Assembly: GCA_933228675.1 (NCBI GenBank)
Contig: OW121744.1
Coordinates: forward strand, 58,113,775-58,177,774
Source: Stomorhina lunata
Taxonomy: Eukaryota > Arthropoda > Insecta > Diptera > Rhiniidae
Reading direction: 5' to 3'
Length of the DNA stretch: 64,000 nt
This document shows, piece by piece, positions 1-11,200 of this stretch (position 1 is the stretch's first letter; each line of letters begins with the position of its first letter). The translations under genes were made by a program, and so were the position numbers. The notes under the pieces are model-generated. The model ran no database searches. It was not told the origin of the DNA and saw nothing but the letters and a program-made list of their open reading frames with translations.

Positions 1-2054
1 CCTATAGTGGTGAAGGATATGAAAATATAATCATGTATGCAGAACAAGGGAAATCAATGATGTCCTTGACTCAAGGATACCTCAAAAAGCATATCTTCCA
101 TTTTCTTTATCATTTTCTCAAATGTGGATAATAGTTTAGACAACAAAATATGAAAAACAAAAAAATGAGCCCATGGTGGATCGGAAAACAAAAAACTTTT
201 TCTAAAATAATTCATAATATTTCAGTACAAATTTTGAATTTGAATACAAGATTAAATTTTTTAATTAAGGGACATACAACTACAGGAGATATGCTAAAAC
301 ATGAGTCTAGTAATAAAAATCTGATAACCGTATCAAAAGTTATATGCATATAAAGTGGGTATATTTCGGAAAAAATCTTGAAAAAAACGAACTTTGAACC
401 GTCATAAAATCTGAACCAAAGCGAAATTAAAAATTTTGAAAAAGTGTAAAAATTGCCTATGCTAGAAGAATGTATATAATTTCATGAAAATCGTAGATGG
501 TGTGGTTCAGTACGAGTTCAAAAATGTTTTATTTAACTCCATATATTTATCAAAATATTTTATTATAATTGTAGAAATTGTAATTTTAGAAATTGTAATT
601 GTATAAATTGCAGTTTACAATTCTAAAAAGATACAATTGTTGTGTAAATTTTAATGAAACACAATTGAACAGCACTTGTAAGAATTAGACTTGTAATTGT
701 AACTTGTAAACTTGTAGAATTGTAGTTTAGTGAAATAGGGCCCTGGTAAGGTTTAATTCCTGGACAATACGATCATATTGCGGTCGAATTAGTTTAAACA
801 TTTACTAGAGCAAAGACTCTATAACATTGATTAGGCGTATGGTCGTTTTGAAAAGTCCAATAAAAAAGAGAGTATGCCGCTTTTACTCTACTTCGGAAAC
901 AACTAATGGGGACAATTATCCAATGATAGGAAGCTAAGGCACACTCACGTGCTCATGAAGTGTATGTTTGTTTGCGTGCTTATGTGTTTTTCATTCTTCT
1001 TCACCCACATAAATTTGACATTTGACAGAAAAAAATGTATGGAGTGCAATATCTTTAAATTATATTGTTTTTGCCTAGAGCTTTCTTAAAAACGACTATT
1101 AAATGTTGACTGGGTAAAACAAATAAATAGGATGAACTAAACAATATTGTTTGTACTTCTGTATAAGTGAATGTGTTTTTTGGTTTATTTCAGAATGAAT
1201 GTGTTTGTTGCAAAGTAATTTCCGTTTCTTTTAATTATTTCCCTATAATTTTTTTTTTTTTTTTCAAACAAAACATCAGCAGTCACCAAAAATAATAAAG
1301 TTTTTAAAATCTTTTGTTTTTAATTCACAAAAAAAAATCGACAGACCATGTCAGATAAATTGTCATCTTCCGATGTCATATAATGAAATGATAATGGAAC
1401 TATCCGACCAAAAGTGATCAGGTGTTGACATGAAAAGAGTGTGTAACGGTAACCAAATACAAATTTAAATACAAATTTAAATACAGAAAACTTAATACAG
1501 TTTATTGGTGTGAAGCGTTAATAAATTATACAAATGTATAATAGGCTGGGTCGTTTTTTTCACTTTTGTCGCTGACCGAGTTCTATTAGTGGAGTTAAAC
1601 ATGTTGCTCTCATTTGTCATTCGCATTTAAGTTTACAAAAGATGAGTGTTTTAGCAAAAAACGTTGATTGTCTTTAGATTTATAAGAGTTTTTGTGGTTC
1701 TCTGGTTATTAAAATCTAGCATTGGTCTTGTATGGGAGGTATGATCAAATATGGGACACCATTTAAACTATTAAAATGCAAACAAATTTGTGGCTGTAAA
1801 GGGTCAAAACTTTATTCCGGGAAGGCAGTCCAGAAACTTAAGGGATCCTTGTACCAAAAGAAATACCTGTGGCAAATTTCGTTATATTATCTTTAAAGTT
1901 GTATTATATTTCAATGTGTTACAAGCATCAGCGGGTGATGTAAGTTAAGATGGAATGACTACGGTGTCGCCAAGACACCAAAATGTGACCTATATTATAG
2001 CTGTCTTGACGGTTTCATATTAAGCACAATATTGCAAAATCTCGTTTCAAGGTT
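1..2054. other. AT-rich non-coding stretch
   Basis: No gene is recognised. Around 545-740 the sequence is dominated by TTGTA/AATTGTA words. It ends in a GC-richer block near 735-745 that, read on the minus strand, begins CAGGGCCCTATTTCAC. This looks like the end of a hAT-type MITE (these often begin CAGGG), but no partner end was found. The rest is low-complexity A/T sequence with poly-T near 1250-1265. Confidence 0.4.
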
Positions 2055-2300
2055 CACCCCAGCAAAGCTTAAGACAACGATATAAAAGAAGCTTTTTGTG
2101 ACCGGATTGAAGAAGCTTGTGATAGTCAAGGTAAGAAAATAATCCTTGGTGATTTTAATGCAAAGATTTGAAAAGAAATATGTTCGGTAAGTTATGACGT
2201 TAATTTCCTTTGCGGCGGCTTAAAATTTGATAGTGGGCAGTACCAGGTTCAAACACATTGACATCCACAAAACAAGAATAAATGCCAGGCGAGTAGGGTC
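2055..2300 (+). pseudogene. LINE endonuclease-domain relic
   Basis: One frame reads KEAFCDRIEEACDSQGKK and then IILGDFNAKI before a TGA stop at about 2168, where the family has G in GDFNAKIGKE. Downstream, near 2255, a frame reads FKHIDIHKTR, matching the F-H-x-x-I-H-K segment of the same domain. GDFNAKIG and HK-type motifs are signatures of the APE-like endonuclease of non-LTR retrotransposons, which nicks target DNA to prime reverse transcription. The copy is short and has stops and frameshifts, so it is dead. It resembles the minus-strand LINE at 35.8-40.2 kb more than the Jockey copies elsewhere in the window. Confidence 0.7.
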
Positions 2301-3865
2301 TCAGTGTTCTTTATAGAGGTACAAGTCTCCTTTCCATTGGTCGTTCAAAAGTTACAGAATTATTTCCAAAAAAAAGCGATCGTAAACCACTGTGTGGTGG
2401 TGAAGGGTATAAAAAAGAAATTATAATGTAATACCCCCTTAAATTTGAATATTTACAAAATACTTTTAACTGATCATTTGAATTGAAACTTCATAATGAC
2501 GATCATATACATATGTTTAAATTTTATTGATCTCAAATAAGCATAAAGTAAACATAAATAATTGAACACGTAAGTAAAATATCCAGGCATAAAATTATAT
2601 GATCAATTACCAAATTAATAATAATAAAATTTAAATACAAAATAAACTTAAGTTTTAACATAATCTTACAATAAAGAAATCGTAATAATACTTAAGAGTA
2701 TTAGTTAAGACTAATATTTAACGAATACTTAAATTAAACTAGTATCAAATTACAACCTGTTTTAAATTGAGAAAAAAAAACAAAAATCAAACCAAATGCA
2801 TTAGAGGTTTTCCCATTTGAAATTAGTCGTTCATTTTTAATAGGCTTAAAATATTTATGTCTACTTATGTTCAATAAAAATTAGGATTCCAAGATGTAAC
2901 CGGGTGAAACAGCATCACCATAAGACCTTTTAAATAATAAATTATTTATAACAACCTGCAACCAAACAACCAACCAACCAATAAACCTACAGAAAAAAGT
3001 AGTCTCTAGTTTTGGTGGTATCTGATAGAATAGTTGGACTGAGTGACGGACTGAAACTGAATTAATGACTATAACTATTTAATTACGAGTGTAGCTAATA
3101 AAATTAAGCATGTAACTAACATGTCTTTGAACACTTAATAATGTATGTATTTAGTAATTTAATATGTTATTCATTGTTTTAGTTATCATTAATTCATATT
3201 CAGGAGTTTTTACTTATTTATTTATTCATTCATTCATTAGTTCTTTCATTCATTCATTCATACATTTATTCATTTTATTATTTATTCTAAATATTTTTTT
3301 GAAATTTTGTATTAATATTATGGAAACTATAACTCTATGATTTATTTATGATTAATACGATTTACTTTCAGCAGCACCGCCACATCAACCAACCGCTGTG
3401 AATTCAAATCGGTTTTACAACGCTGATCCTTGATCTTAGAAATGCGGTTTATTTTCAATAAAACTTTGTTTCTTTTTGAATGAATGGAAGAAAAAGACTC
3501 CCTCCATCTATAGCTGCTCATCATTTATTTATATACAAGAGTTAAAATTTATGTTGAAAGTTTAATGTATTCTTAAACTGAGATAATTACTGTGTAGCTG
3601 TCAATATTTCAAAACAACTACATTCGTTATATTGAATATTTTGAATTCTTGAGTGTTGTAAATTAATTATGTAGTTTGTATTATTAAAAGAAATATTAAT
3701 AGAACATTTTTAGTCATTGAGGCAATTTTATATTAATTCTGAGAAATATAAATTATTTTAAAAATGTGTTAACCACCATTTTCGAATACCCTATATTTTG
3801 TAATTTATTTCCAAAAATTACATTGCGCTTATTTCGACTTAATTTGGGTGAGGCCTGCAAAAATA
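2301..3865. other. AT-rich non-coding stretch with short simple repeats
   Basis: No gene is recognised. There is a terminus-like TGGTGAAGGGTATAA at about 2398-2413, the reverse of the 5' end of the hairpin-ended repeats found at 7.2 and 32 kb. A short (CCAA)n tract lies at about 2955-2985, and an (ATTC)n microsatellite with (TTTA) admixture at about 3210-3275. The remainder is A/T-rich sequence without visible structure. Confidence 0.5.
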
Positions 3866-4655
3866 CTATATATCGTCTATATCTAAAATGGCTTATCTGC
3901 AAAATACTGATTTTTCAGGAGAAGCAAAAAACTCTTTAATTCCCTTATTAGTGAGTTTTTAACAAAGTGATCTTTTACAATATGATTGGTAGACTCCTTC
4001 TCATTTCCTGAAATAAAATTTATTTTTATGATCTACCGATTTTACGGTAGATCAGCTGTTTTGTCTTCGAAAATTTTTATATAAAATTTGAAAATGTGTA
4101 GATAAACCATTTTGTTCGTAGTGAATTTGTAGGAAAGTGGATGGCATAACATAATTTGAGAAATTTATGCAATTCCGATTATACAATACTCCCTCATGAT
4201 TTGGGATACTTTTATGTATTTAAATTGTACTATATACGAAGTTTATTACATTTTATTAGCAATAATTTATTTTTTGAAAGTTAAAAGATTTTAAAATTTT
4301 TCGTCTTTCCTACTTGAAGGAAGATATCTTCTTATTCTTAAGAGTTATAGAATGTATTTTTGGAAGTTTATGCGTAGTTAATAGCCTTTTAAACATCACT
4401 AAAAACACTGAGTTTTTTCGCATTTTCTGTTAAACAGTGTGAAGATAAAAGAACTTTGAAAGCACATTTGAGTTTAGCGTATTACTACTCATCAGAAAAG
4501 TAAAAAAAGTTTTAATAATTTTACCTTTTTACAGATTTTTAGTTTACAACTTCTATAACTATTTAGTAAAAACAATGTAGATAAACCATTTTGTCTTCGA
4601 AAAAAATTGTTTATGTAGATAAGCCATTTTGGATATAGGCCGACGATATGTATAT
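3866..4655. mobile_element. Fold-back (inverted-repeat) element, non-coding
   Basis: The left end at 3874-3900 (ATCGTCTATATCTAAAATGG followed by CTTATC) recurs inverted at 4613-4648, with small gaps. Nested inside, GTAGATAAACCATTTTGT occurs at about 4098 and 4577 and TTTTGTCTTCGAAAA at about 4062 and 4590. A perfect local hairpin, GATCTACCG-ATTTTA-CGGTAGATC, lies at about 4030-4053. There is no coding capacity. It is probably a non-autonomous fold-back transposon; no target duplication could be fixed. Confidence 0.5.
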
Positions 4656-4944
4656 TGTTTTTCTGATTTGATTTTCTGTAAAAATGTTCTAATACAATTA
4701 ATTTTTGGCAGAGACCGAATATTAATACTTTTAAAACAATATTTTCATATTTTAATCCATACAAAAACAATCATTGAAGTTTAAAAAATAATAAAAATCC
4801 CTAAAGATTTTTAATTGTTCGAAAAATTTTGTATCGTTTTTCAATCCGATGAAAATAAAAAATAAAAAAATCGTTTGGGATATTTATCAGTTCAAAATAA
4901 TTTTCATCTTTTTTCATCCGATGAAAAAAAATTTTGATAGAAAA

Positions 4945-5560
4945 TATTCAAATTTTATTTCTGTATTTGGTTTCATTCATCATAATGTTCTTGCATAGAT
5001 TAGGCAACTCCAAAATCAATGCGCCAGTTGCCGTAGTAGGGGGATTTCTCGCATGATTACCCCTTGCAGTAATGTTGTTTCTTTCCATGCTTAAAACATC
5101 GTGAGTGCTAAGTCGATGGGTGATGGGTTTAAGATACAGGCCACATTTGTATAGCGAGCCGCTCGATCCGAGACTGACGCCCGCTTGCAGCCGCAACTAA
5201 CATGTTGAACAGACGCTGCATTTTCGTACTTTACCAAGTACAATTATCTTAGACCCTTAGACCATATACGTTGGAATCGCTCTAAGATAACTCTTTTTTT
5301 TATATTATCCCTGACCTAGAATTCCACACGGGTTGCTTACCGCATCTAAAACTAGGTTGCCTAGGTTTACAGGATGTACCACGAGAAGGTTAGAGTGGGA
5401 ATTGGTACAGTTCTTACCTGGTAGCTAGAGACGCCAGGCAATTGCTGCATCCTCCCAGGCCCTATGCTCCACTGGGAATCAAGGATGGCAGAAGAAGAAT
5501 ATTTGTCCTGGTATAAAAAGTCTTTATCACGTTTAAATAACAATAAATTCAATTATTGTT
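4945..5560 (-). repeat. Unnamed dispersed repeat X, copy 1
   Basis: This roughly 600-bp, GC-richer block matches 36130-36690 in opposite orientation. Both copies can encode a similar peptide (HRLSTHDVLS here, HRLRTYYVLS there, then NNIT and PNLCKNI), on the minus strand here and on the plus strand in the other copy. A third fragment, ending CCCTATGCTCCACTGGGA, lies at about 37105-37140 inside the LINE cluster. The association with LINE debris suggests X is part of a LINE or a parasite of it. I do not recognise the peptide. No start or stop is conserved, so coding status is uncertain. Confidence 0.6.
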
Positions 5561-6097
5561 GCAAATTATGTTGAAATGGTTTTGCGAGTCAAAGAAAACA
5601 CCAATAGTTCCATTAGGACTATTAGGTTTAACATCGATGTCCTAAAACATTCCAATTAATTGGAAACATATTCATACATTCATTGTTGAAAATTTTAATA
5701 TTTCAAAAATATTTTATTTTTTCAAAGTCAAAACAGAAGTTCAAAAATAAAACAATCAATAAAATATTTTTCTGTTCGGATATTTATCGTTAAAGATATT
5801 TAAAATTTTCATCATGAGGGATATTTATATTTCAAATATAAATCCCTCATTTTTATTCATCGATCGAAATGGAAATAAATTTTCATCGGCAATGATATTT
5901 ATACTTGATTGATTTAAAAAATAAAACAATATTCGGTCTCTGATTTTTGGGCGATATATGAAAAAAAAAATTTATTAAGTGAATAACCTTATATTGAGTC
6001 TAAAACATTATGGAGGTAGATTGAAATACAAACAATTTCAGAAATTACCCAACACTGTAACATTTCGCACCTTGAGCGAGATTGTATTTAAATGCAT
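5561..6097. other. AT-rich non-coding stretch
   Basis: No gene is recognised. The stretch holds A/T-rich sequence with several small inverted words around 5790-5900 (ATTTATATTTCAAATATAAAT and neighbours). Confidence 0.4.
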
Positions 6098-6345
6098 AGT
6101 ACCTGGATGACCGAGCCTTGCTCGGAGCTTTATGATAAGCATTTGAGGCAAAATTTTAAAGTTTTTATATATTTTATTTTATAAAGTACTAAAATAAATT
6201 TAGAGGAAAGGCTTTGTACAAATATTCAGTTAATTTTGAATTATTTTTTTTTTCAGTGTCGCCATACCAACTAAGAAACCTTCGTCTGCTTATGCGTAAT
6301 AACTTTGCTTATGATTATAACATGATCAAATGCACAGTTTGACAA
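6098..6345 (+). repeat. Partial copy of the CCGAGC-hairpin repeat
   Basis: The sequence from TGACCGAGCCTTGCTCGG onward (6-bp stem CCGAGC/GCTCGG) matches 48551-48660 almost base for base for about 120 bp. It then matches one unit of the 131-bp minisatellite there (AACTTTGCTTATGATTATAA, then CAAATGCACAGTTT). It is therefore a truncated copy of the element at 48.55-50.19 kb that kept only about one tandem unit. Confidence 0.7.
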
Positions 6346-7208
6346 ATTTTAGAAAAAATTTTTAAAAAACAATATTTAAAAAAAATTATCAAATTATATA
6401 TCAGATTATAGAAAATACTCCAACGCAGCGTGCTATTAAATTTCATTAAAATCGGTCTATAAACACCAGAGATATTGCTAAAATTCAAAATTCGATGAGA
6501 ATTTAAATTTTTTTTTAACTGTATTTTTCGAAAAAAAAAAAATTAATTTCGTCAAAAAATTGTGTTTTAAAAAAAAAATAATTTTTTTGAACAGTATATC
6601 AATTGAAAAGTATATCAAAAATCAGCACACTATTTAATTTCATTAAAATCGGTAGATCAATAACAAGGAATAATGATGTATACAAATTGACAAATTTTAC
6701 AAAATTTTGTTTAAAAAATATTATTTTTTTAAAAAAAATTTTTGAGTTATATATCAGATTTTAGAAAATACTCCAAGGCAACATGCTATCGGTATATAAA
6801 CACCAGAGACATCGCCAAAATTCAAAGTTCGATGAGAATTTAAAAAAAATAATAAAAATTCATTTTTTTTTTTTTAATTTAAAATTCGTCATCGAAGTTT
6901 AGTATTTTAGCGATATCTCGGGTGTTTATAGACCGATTTTAATTAAATTCAATAGCTGCGCAGGGAAATTTCCTAAAATCCGGTGTATAATGCGTCTGGG
7001 TACACCCACCAGTAGCTCCACAAACTTGATCTCAACAGACAGACAAACAGACAGGCGGACAGACATGGCTAAATCGACTCTCCTGGCGATTCTGAGTCGA
7101 TCGGTATAATTATTTATGGGGTCTAAGACTAATAATGAAAAAATAACAAACTGAATGACAAAGTTATAATACCCTTTATCCATTGGTGAAGGGTATAATA
7201 AGTCAGAA
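6346..7208 (-). mobile_element. Hairpin-ended (DINE-1/Helentron-like) element, 5' part
   Basis: Read on the minus strand it starts TTATACCCTTCACCAATGG and runs through a block with GATCGACTCAGAATCGCCAG and a (GTCTGTCCG)n tract. It then passes through several diverged units containing TTAATTTCATTAAAATCGG and 'caccagagatat' words at about 6410-6490, 6595-6665 and 6770-6830. The same order is found in the element at 31.95-34.36 kb. The 3' hairpin end is missing here. Subterminal inverted words, central tandem units and a 3' stem-loop are the layout described for DINE-1/Helentron-type elements; the family name is inferred from layout only. Confidence 0.55.
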
Positions 7209-7647
7209 AGGGCTAAAGTCAATTAAAACCAAGCATATGAGGTCAAATGTAGAGCTGCAAAACTTTCGATAGTATCGATAGTTTTTTTTTTTAGTAGTAA
7301 GATAAGAGTTAATTTGATGTTTTTAAAAATGGGTGATTGGGTATAAATATTATACATATCCTTTAAACAGGATGCCTCGCCGTGCTTTCATGACTGGCTA
7401 ACTTGTGAACAGTCCCATATTAGAAAGACGTCGATATAGACAATCCAAAACGACAACAGAATCCCAAATTTCATCAAACAGTGGCATAATATTTTCTTCA
7501 AAGAACTTTTTTTCCATAAATCAAACTTTTCTTACCGATTTTACTATTTCTCAAATCAAAAATTAATTAAAAAACTAAAATATAAAATTTGTCTAAATCG
7601 AGGGTTTATATTCAAAAAGTTATATCTAAAAATTCAATGGAAAGAAA

Positions 7648-7866
7648 ATGAACCTGTTGAAAATATGTTTTTGGAACGCAAACGGTCTTAGTCAACACAA
7701 AAAAGAAGTTGAACATTTCCTGTATGAATAGGAAATTGACGTATTACTGGTATCTGAAAAGCATTTTACTCTAAAAAGTTGCTTTGGAGTAAATGGGTAT
7801 TTAACATATGATACAAAACATCCATGTTGAAGAGCATGTGGTGGTACAGCTATTCTTTTAGTGAAG
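7648..7866 (+). pseudogene. Jockey-type non-LTR retrotransposon endonuclease, N-terminal relic
   Basis: From the ATG at 7648 the frame reads MNLLKICFWNANGLSQHKKE, a hallmark start of the Jockey ORF2 endonuclease (family K-I-x-x-W-N-A-N-G-L). It continues with VEHFLYE, a TAG stop, then EIDVLLVSEKHFTLK, NGYLTYDTKHPC, a TGA stop, and RACGGTAILLVK. The conserved N of WNANG and E of SEKHF (usually SETH) are present. Two in-frame stops and an abrupt junction with transposase sequence at about 7867 show it is a dead, 3'-truncated fragment. RT copies of Jockey type occur at 16.6, 40.3 and 47.5 kb. Confidence 0.8.
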
Positions 7867-8275
7867 TGTTGCCGAAGACCCGAATGTGTCGATTCCATGA
7901 ATTCGGAGCATTATGGTCATATGATAACCGACTATTTTAGCTGCTATTGAAGAATACGACAATATTCTCCAATATGAAGTTTCAACAAGACAGTTCCACA
8001 TGCCACACAACTCGAACGGATATGGCTTTATTGCAAGAGACATTTCCTGGCCGCATAATTTCTCATAGTGGTTATATCAATTGGCCACCAAGATCATCAT
8101 TATTTGACACCATTGGATTTTTAAAAACCAACATTCGTCAAGCTATGGCTGAAATATCTCCCAATATGAGTCAAAAGAATCAATGCTTGCAACATTTCGC
8201 GTGATGGTCATTTAAACGATGTAGTGTTTCACTCATAATGTCAACGTTTAAATATCATGCAAATTGTATTTCATA
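7867..8275 (+). pseudogene. DD41D (rosa-type) mariner transposase relic, C-terminal half
   Basis: A frame reads MITDYF. After a frameshift it continues EEYDNILQYEV and QQDSSTCHTTRTDMALLQET, then FPGRIISHSGYINWPPRSS, and ends NIRQAMAEISPNMSQKNQ. This parallels the better copy at 51.7-53.0 kb (QQDGATCHTAH, then NGPVNWPPRSC), so it is the same transposase type. The second catalytic D (QQD) is present; the block holding the third is deleted. The remainder of the 3' end appears to continue at 13405-13480 beyond the inserted TIR element. Confidence 0.75.
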
Positions 8276-11200
8276 CACTCAACCAAAAAACTTCGTAAAT
8301 ACTGTAAAACGGCATGTAATAATGAAGAAAAGTAGGTTATTATACAGCTAACAGAAATTTTATTAAATTTAATGGATTATTTTTAAAATTTAGTAAATGT
8401 GTTGTTTTAAACAAATTTTCTTTGTTTCTACTAAACATATTTGTTGTTTTGCTTAGATATTTTTTATGAAATTTTGTTAAGCTAAATAAAAAAATTGTTG
8501 AATATACAAAAATTTTTTATTAAATTTTTACTTATATCAAATAATTTTCTTCAAACTTTCCACAAAATGCAATCGACTTTTATTTCATATTGAAGAATTT
8601 TTATTAAAATAAACTAACAATTTTAACTAATTATTAAATTTTTTTATTTATTATTACAGGGAACCAAAATTAATTTATATTCCAATAATATTATCTTATA
8701 AAATACATAATTAGATATTAAATAAAATACGACATTAGTGAGTCATCATCGTAAAAGTTGGTATGTTGCCACTTAATCACAGTCGCTTCTCTGCACACGG
8801 GAGGTCCCTTTATTCAGTTGGTATGTCCTTGTGTATCCCCCATATAGACTTGATTTACTACCTAAAACCAAAAAATAAATATTTGATATAAAAATAGGAA
8901 ATATTTGATATAAAAATAGTAAGTTTCCTATAAAAATAGGAAATTTTTGACAAAATTTCCTATAAAAATAGGAAATTTTTGACAAAATTTCCTATAAAAA
9001 TAGGAAATTTTTGACAAAATTTCCTATAAAAATAGGAAATTTTTGACAAAATTTCCTATAAAAATAGGAAATTTTTGACAAAATTTCCTATAAAAATAGG
9101 AAATTTTTGACAAAATTTCCTATAAAAATAGGAAATTTTTGACAAAATTTCCTATAAAAATAGGAAATTTTTGACAAAATTTCCTATAAAAATAGGAAAT
9201 TTTTGACAAAATTTCCTATAAAAATAGGAAATTTTTGACAAAAGGAAATTTTTGACAAAATTTCCTATGAAAATAGGAAATTTTTGACAAAATTTCCTAT
9301 AAAAATAGGAAATTTTTGACAAAATTTCCTATAAAAAAAGGAAATTTTTGACAAAATTTCCTATAAAAATAGGAAATTTTTGACAAAATTTCCTATAAAA
9401 ATAGGAAATTTTTGACAAAATTTCCTATAAAAATAGGAAATTTTTGACAAAATTTCCTATAAAAATAGGAAATTTTTGACAAAATTTCCTATAAAAATAG
9501 GAAATTTTTGACAAAATTTCCTATAAAAATAGGAAATTTTTGACAAAATTTCCTATAAAAATAGGAAATTTTTGACAAAATTTCCTATAAAAATAGGAAA
9601 TTTTTGACAAAATTTCCTATAAAAATAGGAAATTTTTGACAAAATTTCCTATAAAAATAGGAAATTTTTGACAAAATTTCCTATAAAAATAGGAAATTTT
9701 TGACAAAATTTCCTATAAAAATAGGAAATTTTTGACAAAATTTCCTATAAAAATAGGAATTTTTTGACAAAATTTCCTATAAAAATAGGAAATTTTTGAC
9801 AAAATTTCCTATAAAAATAGGAAATTTTTGACAAAATTTCCTATAAAAATAGGAAATTTTTGACAAAATTTCCTATAAAAATAGGAAATTTTTGACAAAA
9901 TTTCCTATAAAAATAGGAAATTTTTGACAAAATTTCCTATAAAAATAGGAAATTTTTGACAAAATTTCCTATAAAAATAGGAAATTTTTGACAAAATTTC
10001 CTATAAAAATAGGAAATTTTTGACAAAATTTCCTATAAAAATAGGAAATTTTTGACAAAAGGAAATTTTTGACAAAATTTCCTATGAAAATAGGAAATTT
10101 TTGACAAAATTTCCTATAAAAATAGGAAATTTTTGACAAAATTTCCTATAAAAAAAGGAAATTTTTGACAAAATTTCCTATAAAAATAGGAAATTTTTGA
10201 CAAAATTTCCTATAAAAATAGGAAATTTTTGACAAAATTTCCTATAAAAATAGGAAATTTTTGACAAAATTTCCTATAAAAATAGGAAATTTTTGACAAA
10301 ATTTCCTATAAAAATAGGAAATTTTTGACAAAATTTCCTATAAAAATAGGAAATTTTTGACAAAATTTCCTATAAAAATAGGAAATTTTTGACAAAATTT
10401 CCTATAAAAATAGGAAATTTTTGACAAAATTTCCTATAAAAATAGGAAATTTTTGACAAAATTTCCTATAAAAATAGGAAATTTTTGACAAAATTTCCTA
10501 TAAAAATAGGAAATTTTTGACAAAATTTCCTATAAAAATAGGAAATTTTTGACAAAATTTCCTATAAAAATAGGAAATTTTTGACAAAATTTCCTATAAA
10601 AATAGGAAATTTTTGACAAAATTTCCTATAAAAATAGGAAATTTTTGACAAAATTTCCTATAAAAATAGGAAATTTTTGACAAAATTTCCTATAAAAATA
10701 GGAAATTTTTGACAAAATTTCCTATAAAAATAGGAAATTTTTGACAAAATTTCGTATAAAAATAGGAAATTTTTGACAAAATTTCCTATAAAAATAGGCA
10801 ATTTTTGACAAAATTTCCTATAAAAATAGGAAATTTTTGACAAAATTTCCTATAAAAATAGGAAATTTTTGACAAAATTTCCTATAAAAATAGGAAATTT
10901 TTGACAAAATTTCCTATAAAAATAGGAAATTTTTGACAAAATTTCCTATAAAAATAGGAAATTTTTGACAAAATTTCCTATAAAAATAGGAAATTTTTGA
11001 CAAAATTTCCTATAAAAATAGGAAATTTTTGACAAAATTTCCTATAAAAATAGGAAATTTTTGACAAAATTTCCTATAAAAATAGGAAATTTTTGACAAA
11101 ATTTCCTATAAAAATAGGAAATTTTTGACAAAATTTCCTATAAAAATAGGAAATTTTTGACAAAATTTCCTATAAAAATAGGAAATTTTTGACAAAATTT

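Noticed and set aside
8773..10843. Open frames across the 32-bp satellite encoding repeated FPIFIGNFVKN-type peptides
   Set aside because: A run of units with few stops gives open frames by repetition. There is no start context or domain, and the frame breaks wherever a unit has an indel.
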